Source of the DNA: Marinobacter orientalis
GTDB taxonomy: Bacteria; Pseudomonadota; Gammaproteobacteria; Pseudomonadales; Oleiphilaceae
Direction: 5' to 3'
DNA length: 64,000 nt
Assembly: GCF_004792665.1 (NCBI RefSeq)
Contig: NZ_SRZX01000001.1
Location: 248,001-312,000 of the forward strand
The position numbers and the translations under genes were made by a program. Each line of letters begins with the position of its first letter. The stretch's first letter is position 1. Below the pieces are notes generated by a model. That model ran no database searches, was not told the DNA's origin, and worked only from the letters and a program-made list of their open reading frames with translations. Below, in pieces: positions 1 through 9,700 of this stretch.

Positions 1-403
1 CCGCCGCCATGGCCAGCTCCAGGTTTTCGAACACGGTGAGTGCTTCGAACACGGTGGGTTTCTGGAACTTGCGGCCGATGCCCAGGGAGGCGATGTCCGG
101 CTCGTTCATGGTGAGCAGGTTGTGGCGGCTGCCGAACCATACCGAGCCGGTGTCTGGCCGGGTTTTACCGGTGATGATGTCCATCATGGTGGTCTTGCCC
201 GCGCCGTTGGGGCCGATGATGCAGCGCAGCTCGCCGTCGTCGATGGTGAGGTTGAGGTTGTTGATGGCCTTGAAGCCATCAAAGCTCACGTTTACGTCTT
301 CCAGGTACAGAATGGGGCCGTGGCGCACGTCCACCGGGGACTGTACCTGGGTAAGAAACTCGAACACATGCTCGCGGTCGGCCAGTTCCTGAAAAATGCT
401 CAT
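1..403 (-). CDS. urtD: Urea ABC transporter ATP-binding protein UrtD, 5' part
   Basis: The first 134 codons are present and the rest runs off the left edge. The start ATG (401-403) overlaps the urtC stop as ATGA. A Walker A motif GPNGAGKTT lies at residues 64-72 and a Q-loop-like RKFQKPTVF at 111-119. This is the pattern of LivG-type ATPases of branched-chain amino acid and urea importers. In the UrtABCDE family this subunit sits on the cytoplasmic face and powers high-affinity urea uptake together with UrtE, whose gene should follow outside the window. The approximately 28-residue N-terminal extension before the ABC fold is usual for UrtD. Assignment rests mainly on the urtABC genes directly upstream. 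Confidence 0.93.
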   Translation of the reverse strand, partial: MSIFQELADREHVFEFLTQVQSPVDVRHGPILYLEDVNVSFDGFKAINNLNLTIDDGELRCIIGPNGAGKTTMMDIITGKTRPDTGSVWFGSRHNLLTMNEPDIASLGIGRKFQKPTVFEALTVFENLELAMAA

Positions 404-1539
404 GCGGTGGCCTCCTGCCCGGTGGGTGTGTCGTCATCAGTTTTGGCTTTGCGGCGTTTCTGCAATAACCCGGCGATGCCCTTGGGCAGGAACACGGTCA
501 CCAGCACGAACAGACCGCCGAGGAGGAACAGCCAGGCGTCCGGCATGACGCCGGTGAACACGGTTTTGGCGTAGTTCACCAGGATGGCGCCGATCACCGC
601 GCCGTAGAGGGTGGCGCGGCCACCCAGTGCCACCCACACCACGATTTCAATGGAGAACAGCGGCGAGAATTCGCTGGGGTTGATGATGCCCACCTGCGGC
701 ACGTACAGCGCCCCGGCCACACCCGCCAGCATGGCGGATACCACGAACACGAACAGCTGCACCCGTTCCACCCGGTAACCCAGGAAGCGGGTGCGGGCTT
801 CGGCGTCGCGGCAGGCGATGCTGACACGGCCCAGCTTGCTGGCCACGATGGCACGGCAGACCACGTAGCCAATGGCCAGCGCAATGCCGGTGGCGATGAA
901 CAGCCCCAGCCGTGTGGCGTCGGTGCGCAGGTTGAAGCCGAGGATGTCGCGGAAGTCGGTCAGGCCGTTGTTGCCGCCGAAGCCCATTTCGTTGCGGAAG
1001 AAGGCCAGCATCAGCGCAAAGGTCAGCGCCTGGGTGATGATCGACAGGTACACCCCTGTCACCCGTGAGCGGAAGGCCAGGAAGCCGAACACCAGCGCCA
1101 GTATGCCCGGTGCCAGCAGCACCATGATGAAGGCAAACCAGGCCATGTCGAAGCCCAGCCAGTACCAGGGCAGCTCCTGCCAGTTCAGGAACACCATGAA
1201 GTCCGGCAGCACCGGGTCGCCGTAGGTGCCGCGGTCGCCGATCTGGCGCATCAGGTACATGCCCATGGCGTAGCCGCCGAGGGCAAAGAAGGCGCCGTGG
1301 CCCAGGCTGAGGATGCCAAGGTAACCCCACACCAGATCCACCGCGACCGCCAGCAGCGCGTAACACAGGTATTTACCCAGCAGGGTGACGGTATAGGCGC
1401 TGACATGCAGGGCGCTGTCCTGGGGCATGAACAGGTGGAGGAAAGTCACCACTACCAGGGCGGCGAACAGTACGCCCAGGAATATCTGTGTGGAACGCTC
1501 CTGAAAAGGCCGGAGCAGCCAGTTCTGTGATGACGACAT
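400..1539 (-). CDS. urtC: Urea ABC transporter permease UrtC
   Basis: A 379-residue multi-span inner-membrane permease of the LivM family. Visible features are hydrophobic helices through most of the chain, a LGHGAFFALGGYAMG segment typical of LivM/UrtC, and a cytoplasmic coupling-loop stretch ACRDAEARTRFLGY near residue 240. The C-terminus is basic and hydrophilic. It pairs with UrtB to form the urea channel. It lies 3 bases after urtB and overlaps urtD by 4 bases, so the three genes are translationally coupled in one operon. The length is normal for UrtC. Confidence 0.95.
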   Translation of the reverse strand: MSSSQNWLLRPFQERSTQIFLGVLFAALVVVTFLHLFMPQDSALHVSAYTVTLLGKYLCYALLAVAVDLVWGYLGILSLGHGAFFALGGYAMGMYLMRQIGDRGTYGDPVLPDFMVFLNWQELPWYWLGFDMAWFAFIMVLLAPGILALVFGFLAFRSRVTGVYLSIITQALTFALMLAFFRNEMGFGGNNGLTDFRDILGFNLRTDATRLGLFIATGIALAIGYVVCRAIVASKLGRVSIACRDAEARTRFLGYRVERVQLFVFVVSAMLAGVAGALYVPQVGIINPSEFSPLFSIEIVVWVALGGRATLYGAVIGAILVNYAKTVFTGVMPDAWLFLLGGLFVLVTVFLPKGIAGLLQKRRKAKTDDDTPTGQEATA

Positions 1540-1542
1540 AAC

Positions 1543-3141
1543 TTATCCTTCTGCCGCTCGGCCTTTCTGGGGGAAAAGCCCCTTCGGCCGTTTCTGGATA
1601 AACAGGATGATAAACACCAGCACGATGATCTTGGCGAGTACGGCACCGGCCCAGGGTTCCAGCAGCTGGTTGATGGTGCCCAGGGACAACCCGGCGATAA
1701 GGGTGCCCCAAAGATTGCCCACGCCACCGAACACCACCACCATGAACGAGTCGATGATGTAGTTCTGGCCCAGGTTGGGGCCCACGTTGGTGAGCTGGGA
1801 AAGCGCCACACCGGCCAGGCCGGCAACGCCGGAGCCCAGGGCAAAGGTCATGATGTCCACCCGGGTGGCGCGAATGCCCATGGAACGGGCCATGTTGCGG
1901 TTCTGGGTAACGGCGCGCACTTCCAGGCCCAGGCGGGTCTTGCGCATGATCAGCATCAGTGCCGCGAAAACCACCAGCGCGAAGCCCAGCACATACATGC
2001 GATTGAGAGTAAGGGAGAGGGCGTCGTTGATCACCAGCGAGCCGCTCATCCACTCCGGCGTCACCACGGTGCGGTTCTGGGGAGAGATGACGGTACGCAC
2101 CAGTTGCTGCAGGATCAGGCTGATGCCGAAGGTGGCCAGCAGGGTTTCCAGCGGGCGCCCCTTGAGGAACTGGATAACGCTCCGTTCGATGATGATGCCG
2201 GCGGTGGCGGCGACCATGAAGCCGGCGGGAATAGAGAGGATCAATGCCAGGCCGGGCTGGCCCGGTAGCAGCTGCTGCATGCCCCAGGTGGTGTAGGCAC
2301 CCAGCATGATCAGTTCGCCGTGGGCCATGTTGATGACACCCATCACGCCGAAGGTGATGGCCAGGCCGATGGCGGCGAGGACCAGCACCGAGCCGAGAGA
2401 GAGCCCAAAATACAGGGTCTCGGCGGCGCGGTTCAGTTTCAGTTTCTGTTCGATGGTGCCCAGCGCCTGGCCGGCCTTTTTCGCCAGTACCGGGTCATCG
2501 CTGCGGACGGCCTGGTTCAGGGCTGCACGGGCCCGGGGATGCAGGCTTCCGGCCAGTACATCCACGGCCTCGATATCGCCCTCTCCTACGCGGTAGATAG
2601 CCAGGGCTTCCTCAATACGGTTGCGTACCTGTGCGCTCTCTTCCAGTTCCAGCCGCGCTTCCAGCGGCTCGATTAGTGAGGCATCGACTTTGCCCATCAT
2701 GTCCTGTGCAGAGGCTTCACGCACATCCGGGTCCGGGGCGTTCAGGTCCAGCATCGCGAGTATGCCCTCAAGCTGGCCCCGAATGGCGTTGTTGATGGCG
2801 ATTCTGTCCAGCTCACGGCGGGACATTTCGCCCATGTTCTCTCCGGTCAGCGGGTTGGCAATTTCCCAGTCCCGGCCCCGGTTATTCAATACCACGACCA
2901 CCTGCCCCGTGTCTTTTACCCGGCTCAGGCGATTGTTGCCATAGGCTTCAAGCCAGCCCCTGGCTCTTGGGTGGCCGCTGCTGACGATGGCATTGAGGGC
3001 CTCTTCCACCCCGCTGTTCGGCGCTTCGGCAAGATTCACCAGCAGTTCCCTGCCGGGATCGTCGTCCTGGGCGCTGGCAGGGAGCGACGACACCGAAACC
3101 AGGGCAATAAGCAGCAGAGTGAGCGATCGGATGATGCCCAT
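1543..3141 (-). CDS. urtB: Urea ABC transporter permease UrtB
   Basis: A 532-residue LivH-family permease with an N-terminal signal-like helix, then a periplasmic region of about 200 residues rich in charged and HEAT-like helical segments, then the membrane part. This extra N-terminal domain is characteristic of UrtB and absent from LivH. Motifs include MAHGELIMLGAYTTWG and ALGSGVAGLAGVALS. I place the start at 3141 (MGIIRSL), because AGGACA precedes it and a hydrophobic leader follows; an in-frame upstream start at 3183 adds only 14 non-leader residues. It lies about 100 bases after urtA. It forms the urea-conducting heterodimer with UrtC. Confidence 0.95.
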   Translation of the reverse strand: MGIIRSLTLLLIALVSVSSLPASAQDDDPGRELLVNLAEAPNSGVEEALNAIVSSGHPRARGWLEAYGNNRLSRVKDTGQVVVVLNNRGRDWEIANPLTGENMGEMSRRELDRIAINNAIRGQLEGILAMLDLNAPDPDVREASAQDMMGKVDASLIEPLEARLELEESAQVRNRIEEALAIYRVGEGDIEAVDVLAGSLHPRARAALNQAVRSDDPVLAKKAGQALGTIEQKLKLNRAAETLYFGLSLGSVLVLAAIGLAITFGVMGVINMAHGELIMLGAYTTWGMQQLLPGQPGLALILSIPAGFMVAATAGIIIERSVIQFLKGRPLETLLATFGISLILQQLVRTVISPQNRTVVTPEWMSGSLVINDALSLTLNRMYVLGFALVVFAALMLIMRKTRLGLEVRAVTQNRNMARSMGIRATRVDIMTFALGSGVAGLAGVALSQLTNVGPNLGQNYIIDSFMVVVFGGVGNLWGTLIAGLSLGTINQLLEPWAGAVLAKIIVLVFIILFIQKRPKGLFPQKGRAAEG

Positions 3142-3242
3142 GAGTGTGTCCTGTCTGTTGAAAGCGGATTGCGGGGGCGACAACCGGGGGCAGCGTGGCT
3201 ACCCCCGGGGATTGCCTGTATTGCTATATCAGCTGCTATGGC

Positions 3243-4553
3243 TTATTCGGCTTCTTCAGCCGCCATTTCACCGGCGGAAGCGCCGCACTTGCCGGTGGCA
3301 GTGTTGAAGGTTCCGCAGAACATCGGCTTGCGCCAGTCGGCGATCATGTCCCGTGAACCGGGCAGGTAATCAGACCAGGCATCACCAGCCACAGTGGACG
3401 GGGTTTCCCAGACTACGGAGAACTGCCCGTTGTCCTGGATTTCGCCAATCAGCACCGGTTTGGTGATGTGGTGGTTGGGCATCATGGCGGCGTAACCACC
3501 GGTGAGGTTGGGCACGGTGACACCGATGATGGCGTCTTTCACCGCATCCACGTCGGTGGTGCCGGCTTTCCTGACCGCCTCAACGTACATGTTGAAGCCG
3601 ATGTAGTGGGCCTCCATCGGGTCGTTGGTGACCGCTTCGTCGTCTCCGGTGTGCTCGATCCACTGGTCGATGAAGTCGTAGTTGGCGTCGCTGTCCACGC
3701 TCATGAAGTAGTTCCAGGCAGCCAGGTGACCAACCAGCGGTCCGGTGTCGATGCCGGAAAGCTCCTGCTCACCCACGGAGAAGGCAACCACCGGGATATC
3801 AGAGGCGGAGACGCCCTGGTTGCCCAATTCGCGGTAAAAAGGCACGTTAGCGTCGCCGTTGATGGTGGACACCACGGCGGTCTTCTTGCCGGCCGAGCCG
3901 AAGCTCTTGATGTCAGAGACAATGTTCTGCCAATCGGAATGGCCGAAAGGCGTGTAGTTGATCATGATGTCTTCGCTGGCCACGCCCTGGTCCATCAGGT
4001 AGGTCTCAAGGATCTTGTTGGTGGTGCGCGGGTAGACATAGTCGGTACCGGCCAGAACCCAGCGTTCAACGCCGATGTCGTTCATCAGGTAGTTCACCGC
4101 CGGAATCGCCTGCTGGTTGGGCGCGGCGCCGGTGTAGAAGACGTTCTCTGAAGACTCTTCACCTTCGTACTGAACCGGGTAGAACAGCAGGCCGTTGAGT
4201 TCTTCCACCACCGGCAATACCGATTTGCGGGAAACCGAGGTCCAGTTACCGAAGATCACATCCACTTCTTCCTGGGCCAGCAGTTCACGGGCTTTCTCAG
4301 CAAACAGGGGCCAGTTGGAGGCCGGGTCTACCACCACCGCTTCCAGCTGGCGGCCCAGAACCCCGCCTTCGGCATTCTGCTTTTCGATGAGCATCTCCAC
4401 GGTGTCTTTCAGGACCGTTTCACTGATGGCCATGGTGCCGGAGAGGGAGTGGAGGATACCGACCTTGATGGGGTGTTCGTCGGCCATGGCATTAAGGGAT
4501 ACAGAGAGGGCCAGCGCTGACAGGCCGATTTTCACGTGTTTTTTGATCGTCAT
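3243..4553 (-). CDS. urtA: Urea ABC transporter substrate-binding protein UrtA
   Basis: A 436-residue periplasmic binding protein of the LivJ/AmiC type, with a Sec signal peptide at residues 1-24 ending in NAMA. The early motif VGILHSLSGTMAISE and the region around GNWTSVSRKSVLPV match urea/short-amide binding proteins. The C-terminus has a conserved-looking CGTFNTATGKCGA pair of cysteines followed by an acidic tail. I choose 4553 as the start because the signal peptide begins there; the reading frame continues upstream to 4622 without leader character. It is the first gene of the urt operon and diverges from the urea carboxylase operon, which fits joint nitrogen control. Confidence 0.95.
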   Translation of the reverse strand: MTIKKHVKIGLSALALSVSLNAMADEHPIKVGILHSLSGTMAISETVLKDTVEMLIEKQNAEGGVLGRQLEAVVVDPASNWPLFAEKARELLAQEEVDVIFGNWTSVSRKSVLPVVEELNGLLFYPVQYEGEESSENVFYTGAAPNQQAIPAVNYLMNDIGVERWVLAGTDYVYPRTTNKILETYLMDQGVASEDIMINYTPFGHSDWQNIVSDIKSFGSAGKKTAVVSTINGDANVPFYRELGNQGVSASDIPVVAFSVGEQELSGIDTGPLVGHLAAWNYFMSVDSDANYDFIDQWIEHTGDDEAVTNDPMEAHYIGFNMYVEAVRKAGTTDVDAVKDAIIGVTVPNLTGGYAAMMPNHHITKPVLIGEIQDNGQFSVVWETPSTVAGDAWSDYLPGSRDMIADWRKPMFCGTFNTATGKCGASAGEMAAEEAE

Positions 4554-4668
4554 GTTTGTGCGTCCTTGTTTGCAGGTTGGTTCGTGCCATTCGCTTGAGT
4601 AAACGCACTTCTGCCACTGCATCTGTCGTTCCAGCTTTCATCAATCCCCATTAAGAACAATAAGTTAT

Positions 4669-4680
4669 CTAGTATACAAG
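4669..4680. promoter_or_regulatory. GTATAC operator-like site 1
   Basis: CTAGTATACAAG, a near-palindrome centred on GTATAC (4672-4677), about 116 bases upstream of urtA. It shares the string GTATACAAG with a second site at 4868-4879. GntR/FCD regulators often bind palindromes of this general form, and such a regulator is encoded at 10833. On the minus strand the site includes TATACT, which could double as a -10 box for urtA. Function is inferred. Confidence 0.5.
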
Positions 4681-4743
4681 CTATCAGAAGGCGCCTTTAG
4701 CAGACACGGGCGCCCGTAAATCTCCGGATCAGGAGCCTTTTTC

Positions 4744-4769
4744 TGGTGCGTCTGCCCATCAGTGGTGCG
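4744..4769 (+). promoter_or_regulatory. Possible NtrC enhancer sites
   Basis: Two TGGTGCG half-sites in direct orientation (4744-4750 and 4763-4769), 19 bases apart. The second belongs to TGCCCA-N5-GGTGCG (4753-4769), which matches the NtrC palindrome TGCACY-N5-GGTGCA at 9 of 12 positions. The left half of the first is poor. They lie about 105-130 bases upstream of the predicted sigma-54 transcription start, the usual enhancer distance. Inferred from sequence only. Confidence 0.45.
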
Positions 4770-4845
4770 CCCCGAAAATACCGAGACACTTCCCGCGAAC
4801 TCATATCTATCTGTTTCTATTGGTTATTTCCTGAAGCGTTCCGAA

Positions 4846-4860
4846 TGGCACGGGCATTGC
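4846..4860 (+). promoter_or_regulatory. Sigma-54 (RpoN) promoter of the urea carboxylase operon
   Basis: TGGCACGGGCATTGC is an exact match to the -24/-12 consensus TGGCACG-N4-TTGC, with GG at 4847-4848 and GC at 4859-4860. The expected start point is near 4871, about 33 bases before the ATG at 4905. A sigma-54 promoter fits nitrogen-limited expression of urea-degrading enzymes. Confidence 0.85.
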
Positions 4861-4867
4861 CATGGCT

Positions 4868-4879
4868 CATGTATACAAG
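4868..4879. promoter_or_regulatory. GTATAC operator-like site 2, over the predicted start point
   Basis: CATGTATACAAG shares GTATACAAG with site 1. GTATAC occupies 4871-4876, exactly where transcription from the sigma-54 promoter should start. A repressor bound here would block the promoter, giving substrate or intermediate control on top of NtrC activation. The GntR/FCD protein at 10833 is the obvious candidate ligand; this is inference. Confidence 0.5.
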
Positions 4880-4904
4880 TTGATAACGCACATGAGGACG
4901 AACC

Positions 4905-6758
4905 ATGCCCGCAACACCCGGATGGACCATTGAGGATTGGCGGAAGGCCTACCACTCGGGCGCGAAACCCGAGGAACTTATTGGCGAACTGGTGGCCCGC
5001 CTGGACACAACCGACAACGCCTGGATTGCACTGTCAGACAGCACGCAGTTGCAGGCGGCCCTGTTCGACCTGGCGGGCAGCCTTAACAAGGTAGGTGGCG
5101 ATATCAGCCGCCTGCCTCTGTATGGCGTTCCTTTTGCGGTCAAGGACAATATTGATGCCACCGGGTTCGATACCACCGCCGGCTGCCCTGGCTACGCCTA
5201 CCAGCCGAAACAGGATGCCAACACCGTGGCCCGGCTCAAGGCCGCTGGCGCTGTACTGATTGGCAAGACCAACCTCGACCAGTTTGCCACCGGGCTGGTG
5301 GGGACTCGATCGCCCTACGGTGCGGTCCCCAACAGCTTCAGGCCGGAGGTGGTGAGCGGCGGTTCCAGTTCCGGTTCTGCCTCGGTGGTGGCCCGTGGCC
5401 TGGTGCCTTTTGCGCTGGGTACGGACACCGCCGGCTCCGGCCGCGTGCCTGCGGGGCTGAACAATCTGGTGGGATTGAAGCCCACCCGGGGGCTGTTCAG
5501 CATTCAGGGCGTGGTACCCGCCTGCCGTTCCCTGGATTGTGTGTCCGTGTTTGCCCTGACCGTGAACGATGCCGGGCTGGTAGCCGGGGCCATCGCCGGC
5601 TTTGATGCCGACGATGCCTTCTCCCGCAGGGCGCCCTACGCGCTGCCCCTGGACGGCCCGGCCATCCGGCGGCCCGGCCCGGTGAAACGCATAGCCATTC
5701 CCGAGCACCCGCAATGGTTCGGCGACCAGCAGGCGGAAGCGGCCTGGAACACCTCCGTCAGCCTGTGGCGGCAGCAGAATGTGGAGCTGGTGCCGCTGGA
5801 TTTCAGCCCCATGCTAGAGCTGGCGGCCCTGCTTTATGACGGCCCCTGGGTGGCAGAGCGACACGCCGCGGTGGAATCTTTCATGGCCAGCCACGGCAAT
5901 GAGATGAACCCGGTGGTGAAAGGCATCATCAGCAATGCCACCCGATTCACCGCCACCGATACCTTCAGGGCCCGGTACCGCAAGGAAGAGCTGCAGCGCC
6001 AGATTGACGAACTGCTGGCCGACATGGATGCCCTGCTGGTGCCCACTGCGCCCACGGCGCCGACGATTGAAGCGGTCAACAATGACCCGGTCACCCTCAA
6101 CAGCCAGTTGGGCACCTACACTAACTTCGTAAACCTGGCGGATTTCTGCGCCCTGGCCATCCCCGCCGGCTTCCGGGACGACGGCCTGCCCTTCGGCGTT
6201 ACCCTGATCAGCGGCGCCTGGAAAGACACCGAACTGCAACACCTGGCCTGCCAGTGGCTGAATGCCCAGCCCACCCCCCTGGGTGCCACCGACAGACCCC
6301 GGCCGCAGGAAACCCCCGGCGCCGAAATTTCCACGCCGACGGTCCAGGTGGCGGTGGTCGGTGCCCACCTCAGCGGCATGCCCCTGAACACCCAGCTGAC
6401 CGAGCGTTACGCCGCACTGCTGGAGCAGACCACCACGTCTGCCAACTACCGGCTCTGCGCCCTGCCCAACACCACACCGCCCAAACCCGGGCTAAAGCGG
6501 GTCGCGGCCGGCGGGGGCAAGGCGATCATCGTGGAAGTGTGGGAAATGCCCGCCTCGGCTTTTGGTTCATTCGTCGATCTGATTCCGGCACCGCTTGGCA
6601 TCGGCAAGGTGGAACTGGCCGACGGTCGCTGGGTGAACGGGTTTATCTGCGAAGGCTACGGCCTCGAGGGTGCGCGGGATGTGACCGGGTTCGGCGGCTG
6701 GCGGGCTTTTGTTCAGGGGTCTGACCTCGCGGGTCTGACCCCAACTACGGGAGTTTAA
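4905..6758 (+). CDS. atzF: Allophanate hydrolase (AtzF/Dur1 type)
   Basis: A 617-residue amidase-signature enzyme that hydrolyses allophanate to ammonia and CO2, the second step of the ATP-dependent urea amidolyase route. The Ser-cisSer-Lys triad is visible: Lys80 in FAVKDN, Ser154 in GGSSSGSAS and Ser178 in GTDTAGSGR. The spacing equals that of characterised AtzF. Residues from about 470 to 600 form the C-terminal domain specific to allophanate hydrolases. The start is set by AGGACG upstream and a conserved-looking N-terminus. It is 5 bases upstream of urea carboxylase. The last roughly 14 residues come from a duplicated GGGTCTGACC string and look like a non-native tail. Confidence 0.95.
   Translation: MPATPGWTIEDWRKAYHSGAKPEELIGELVARLDTTDNAWIALSDSTQLQAALFDLAGSLNKVGGDISRLPLYGVPFAVKDNIDATGFDTTAGCPGYAYQPKQDANTVARLKAAGAVLIGKTNLDQFATGLVGTRSPYGAVPNSFRPEVVSGGSSSGSASVVARGLVPFALGTDTAGSGRVPAGLNNLVGLKPTRGLFSIQGVVPACRSLDCVSVFALTVNDAGLVAGAIAGFDADDAFSRRAPYALPLDGPAIRRPGPVKRIAIPEHPQWFGDQQAEAAWNTSVSLWRQQNVELVPLDFSPMLELAALLYDGPWVAERHAAVESFMASHGNEMNPVVKGIISNATRFTATDTFRARYRKEELQRQIDELLADMDALLVPTAPTAPTIEAVNNDPVTLNSQLGTYTNFVNLADFCALAIPAGFRDDGLPFGVTLISGAWKDTELQHLACQWLNAQPTPLGATDRPRPQETPGAEISTPTVQVAVVGAHLSGMPLNTQLTERYAALLEQTTTSANYRLCALPNTTPPKPGLKRVAAGGGKAIIVEVWEMPASAFGSFVDLIPAPLGIGKVELADGRWVNGFICEGYGLEGARDVTGFGGWRAFVQGSDLAGLTPTTGV
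6716..6742. repeat. Duplicated GGGTCTGACC string inside the atzF 3' end
   Basis: GGGTCTGACC occurs twice, at 6718-6727 and 6731-6740; the second copy continues to GACCCC. The near-palindrome GGGGTCTGACCCC also occurs outside genes at 37898-37910. Here it supplies the terminal codons of allophanate hydrolase. Confidence 0.6.
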
Positions 6759-6763
6759 ACATC

Positions 6764-9700
6764 ATGTTCAACAAAGTACTCATCGCCAACCGCGGCGAAA
6801 TCGCGGTGCGCACCATCCGCACTCTCAAAGCCATGGGCATTGCCAGCGTGGCGGTGCACTCCTTTGAGGACCGCCACAGCCTGCATGTGACAGCGGCGGA
6901 CGAAGCCGTGGCGCTGGCAGGCAACGGCGCCAGCGAAACCTACCTGGACAGGGCCCAGATACTGGCCGCGGCCAGGCACACTGGCGCCGAAGCCATCATT
7001 CCCGGTTATGGTTTTCTGTCCGAGAATGCGGATTTCGCAGAGGCCTGCGAGGCGGACGGCATTGCCTTTATCGGCCCCACGCCCGGCCAGATGCGCGAGT
7101 TCGGCCTCAAGCACCGGGCCCGGGAACTGGCAGAAGCCGCCGGCGTGCCACTGGCTCCCGGCAGCGGCCTGCTGGAAAGTCTCGGGGAGGCAGTGGCGAC
7201 CGCCAACCGGCTGGGCTACCCGGTGATACTCAAAAGCACCGCCGGTGGTGGCGGCATCGGCCTGACCCGCTGTAACAGCGAAAGCGAACTGCGGAAAGCC
7301 TTTGAAACCGTCCGTCGTCAGGGCCAGAGCTTCTTCAACGACAGCGGCGTGTTCCTGGAGCGCTTCATCGCCCGCGCCCGCCATGTGGAAGTGCAGATGT
7401 TCGGTGATGGCGAAGGCAATGTCGTTGCCCTCGGTGAGCGGGACTGTTCCCTGCAGCGCCGTAACCAGAAAGTGGTGGAGGAAACCCCGGCCCCGAACCT
7501 GCCGGCCGCGACCCGCCAGAAAATGCTGGATGCTGCAGTTTCCCTCGGCCAGTCGGTGAATTACCGCTCTGCCGGCACCGTGGAATACATCTACGACGCT
7601 AACCGGGATGAATTCTACTTCCTGGAAGTGAATACCCGCTTACAGGTTGAGCACCCGGTAACCGAGTCTGTCACCGGTCTGGACCTGATCGAATGGATGC
7701 TGAAAATCGCCGCCGGCGAGAGCCCGGACCTGGCCAGCTTTGAGCCGGAGCTGAACGGCGCGTCCATGGAGGTTCGCATCTACGCCGAAGACCCGCTGAA
7801 AGATTTCCAGCCCTCCCCCGGAGAACTGACCGATGTGCACTGGCCGGAAGAGGACGTTCGCGTGGATACCTGGGTGGAAAACGGCAGCCAGGTATCCGCC
7901 CACTACGACCCGATGATCGCCAAGCTGATTGTCCACGGCAAAGACCGCGCCGATGCCCTGGCGAAACTGAAAGCTGCCCTGGGCGAAACCCGGCTGATGG
8001 GCATTGCCACCAACCTGGATTACCTGCGCCAGGTGGTGGGCCAGCAGAGCTTTGCCGACGGCATTGTCTCCACCCGTGCGCTGGAGGAATTCGAGTTCAG
8101 GCCCTCGGTGGCGGAAGTGGTCAAACCCGGCACATACACGACCGTGCAGGATTATCCCGGCCGCATGGGCTACTGGAACATCGGCGTGCCCCCCAGCGGC
8201 CCGATGGACGACTACGCCTTCCGTATCGCCAACCGTATTGTGGGTAACCACCACGAGGCGGCAGGCCTGGAAGCTACCCTGATCGGCCCCAGCCTGAAGT
8301 TCCATAAGGAGTCGGTGGTGGCGCTGACCGGTGCGCTGACCGAAGCGACCCTGGACGACAAGGCGGTCGAGTTCTGGAAGCCAATCAGGATCAAAGCCGG
8401 CCAGGTTCTGGCAGTAGGCAAGGCCATCAAGGGCTGCCGCACCTACCTGGCGGTGCGGGGTGGGTTTGATGTGCCGGTGTACCTGGGCAGCCGCTCCACC
8501 TTCGCCCTCGGCCAGTTTGGCGGCCACGGTGGCCGGCCCCTGCGCCCCGGGGACATGCTGGGCATCAGCCAGGTCAGCCTGCCTGCGTGTACCACCACTG
8601 CCCCGACCCATGATCCTGCGCCAGCTGATCCTGACCTCGTACCCGATTATCCCGACCACTGGCAAATCGGCGTGCTCTATGGCCCCCATGGCGCCCCGGA
8701 TTTCTTTACCGAGAAGTCCATCGGGAAGTTCTTCGAGCAGGACTGGCAAGTGCACTACAACTCCAATCGCCTGGGCATTCGCCTCAACGGTCCCAAGCCG
8801 GAGTTCACCCGCGCCGACGGCGGTGAAGCGGGCCTGCATCCCTCCAACATCCACGACTGCGAATACGCCATCGGCTCCATTAACTTCACCGGCGACATGC
8901 CCGTGATCCTCACCAGGGACGGCCCCAGCCTGGGGGGCTTTGTATGCCCGGTGACCATCGCCAGGGCAGAGCTGTGGAAAGTCGGCCAGGTCAAACCCGG
9001 CGATACCATTCGCTTCGTGGCCATCGACAATAACACCGCCGTCAAACTTTCCCAGCGCCAGGAACTGGCCATCAGGAGTCTGATGGCACCGCCGCTCCCG
9101 GAACTGGTGGCGCCAGACCTCGCACCCCTTAACGGCCTCTCCGCCACCATCCTCGCGCACCTGGAAGAAACCGACGGCCGCCCGGAAGTCACCTACCGCC
9201 AGGCCGGCGACCAGTACATCCTGATGGAATACGGCCCCAACGTGATGGACCTGGGCGTGCGCCTGCGCATCCATGCGCTGATGGAAGCCATTGCCGATGT
9301 GCAGCCCTCCGGATTGCTGGAACTGTCCCCGGGTGTGCGCTCCCTGCAGCTGAGATACGACGCCCGCATCCTGCCGCAGGAATCACTGATGACTTACCTG
9401 CTGGACCTGGAAGCCACGCTGCCGCCCACTGACGAACTGAAAGTCCGCAGCCGCGTCATCCACCTGCCCATGGCCTTCGAAGACACCGCCACCCTGGAAG
9501 CCGTGGACAAATATCGCCAGTCCGTCCGCGACACCGCCCCCTGGCTGCCCAACAACGTCGACTTCATAAAACGCATCAATGGCCTGCCGAGCCGCGAGCA
9601 AGTGCGCGATGTGCTGTTCTCCGCCCGCTATCTCGTGCTCGGCCTCGGCGACGTCTACCTGGGCGCCCCCTGCGCCGTACCCCTGGACCCGAGGCACCGA

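Noticed and set aside
4575-4600. TGGCACG on the minus strand upstream of urtA as a sigma-54 promoter
   Set aside because: The -24-like block is present but CC, not GC, occupies the -12 position and the next GC is three bases too far.
4623-4904. Guanidine (ykkC-type) riboswitch before the carboxylase operon
   Set aside because: The predicted leader is only about 33 bases long and no ykkC-like hairpins are seen.
7640-9274. Open frame of 544 codons on the minus strand
   Set aside because: It lies wholly antisense to urea carboxylase, whose domains are intact; its composition is His/Gln/Gly-rich as expected for a shadow frame in GC-rich DNA.
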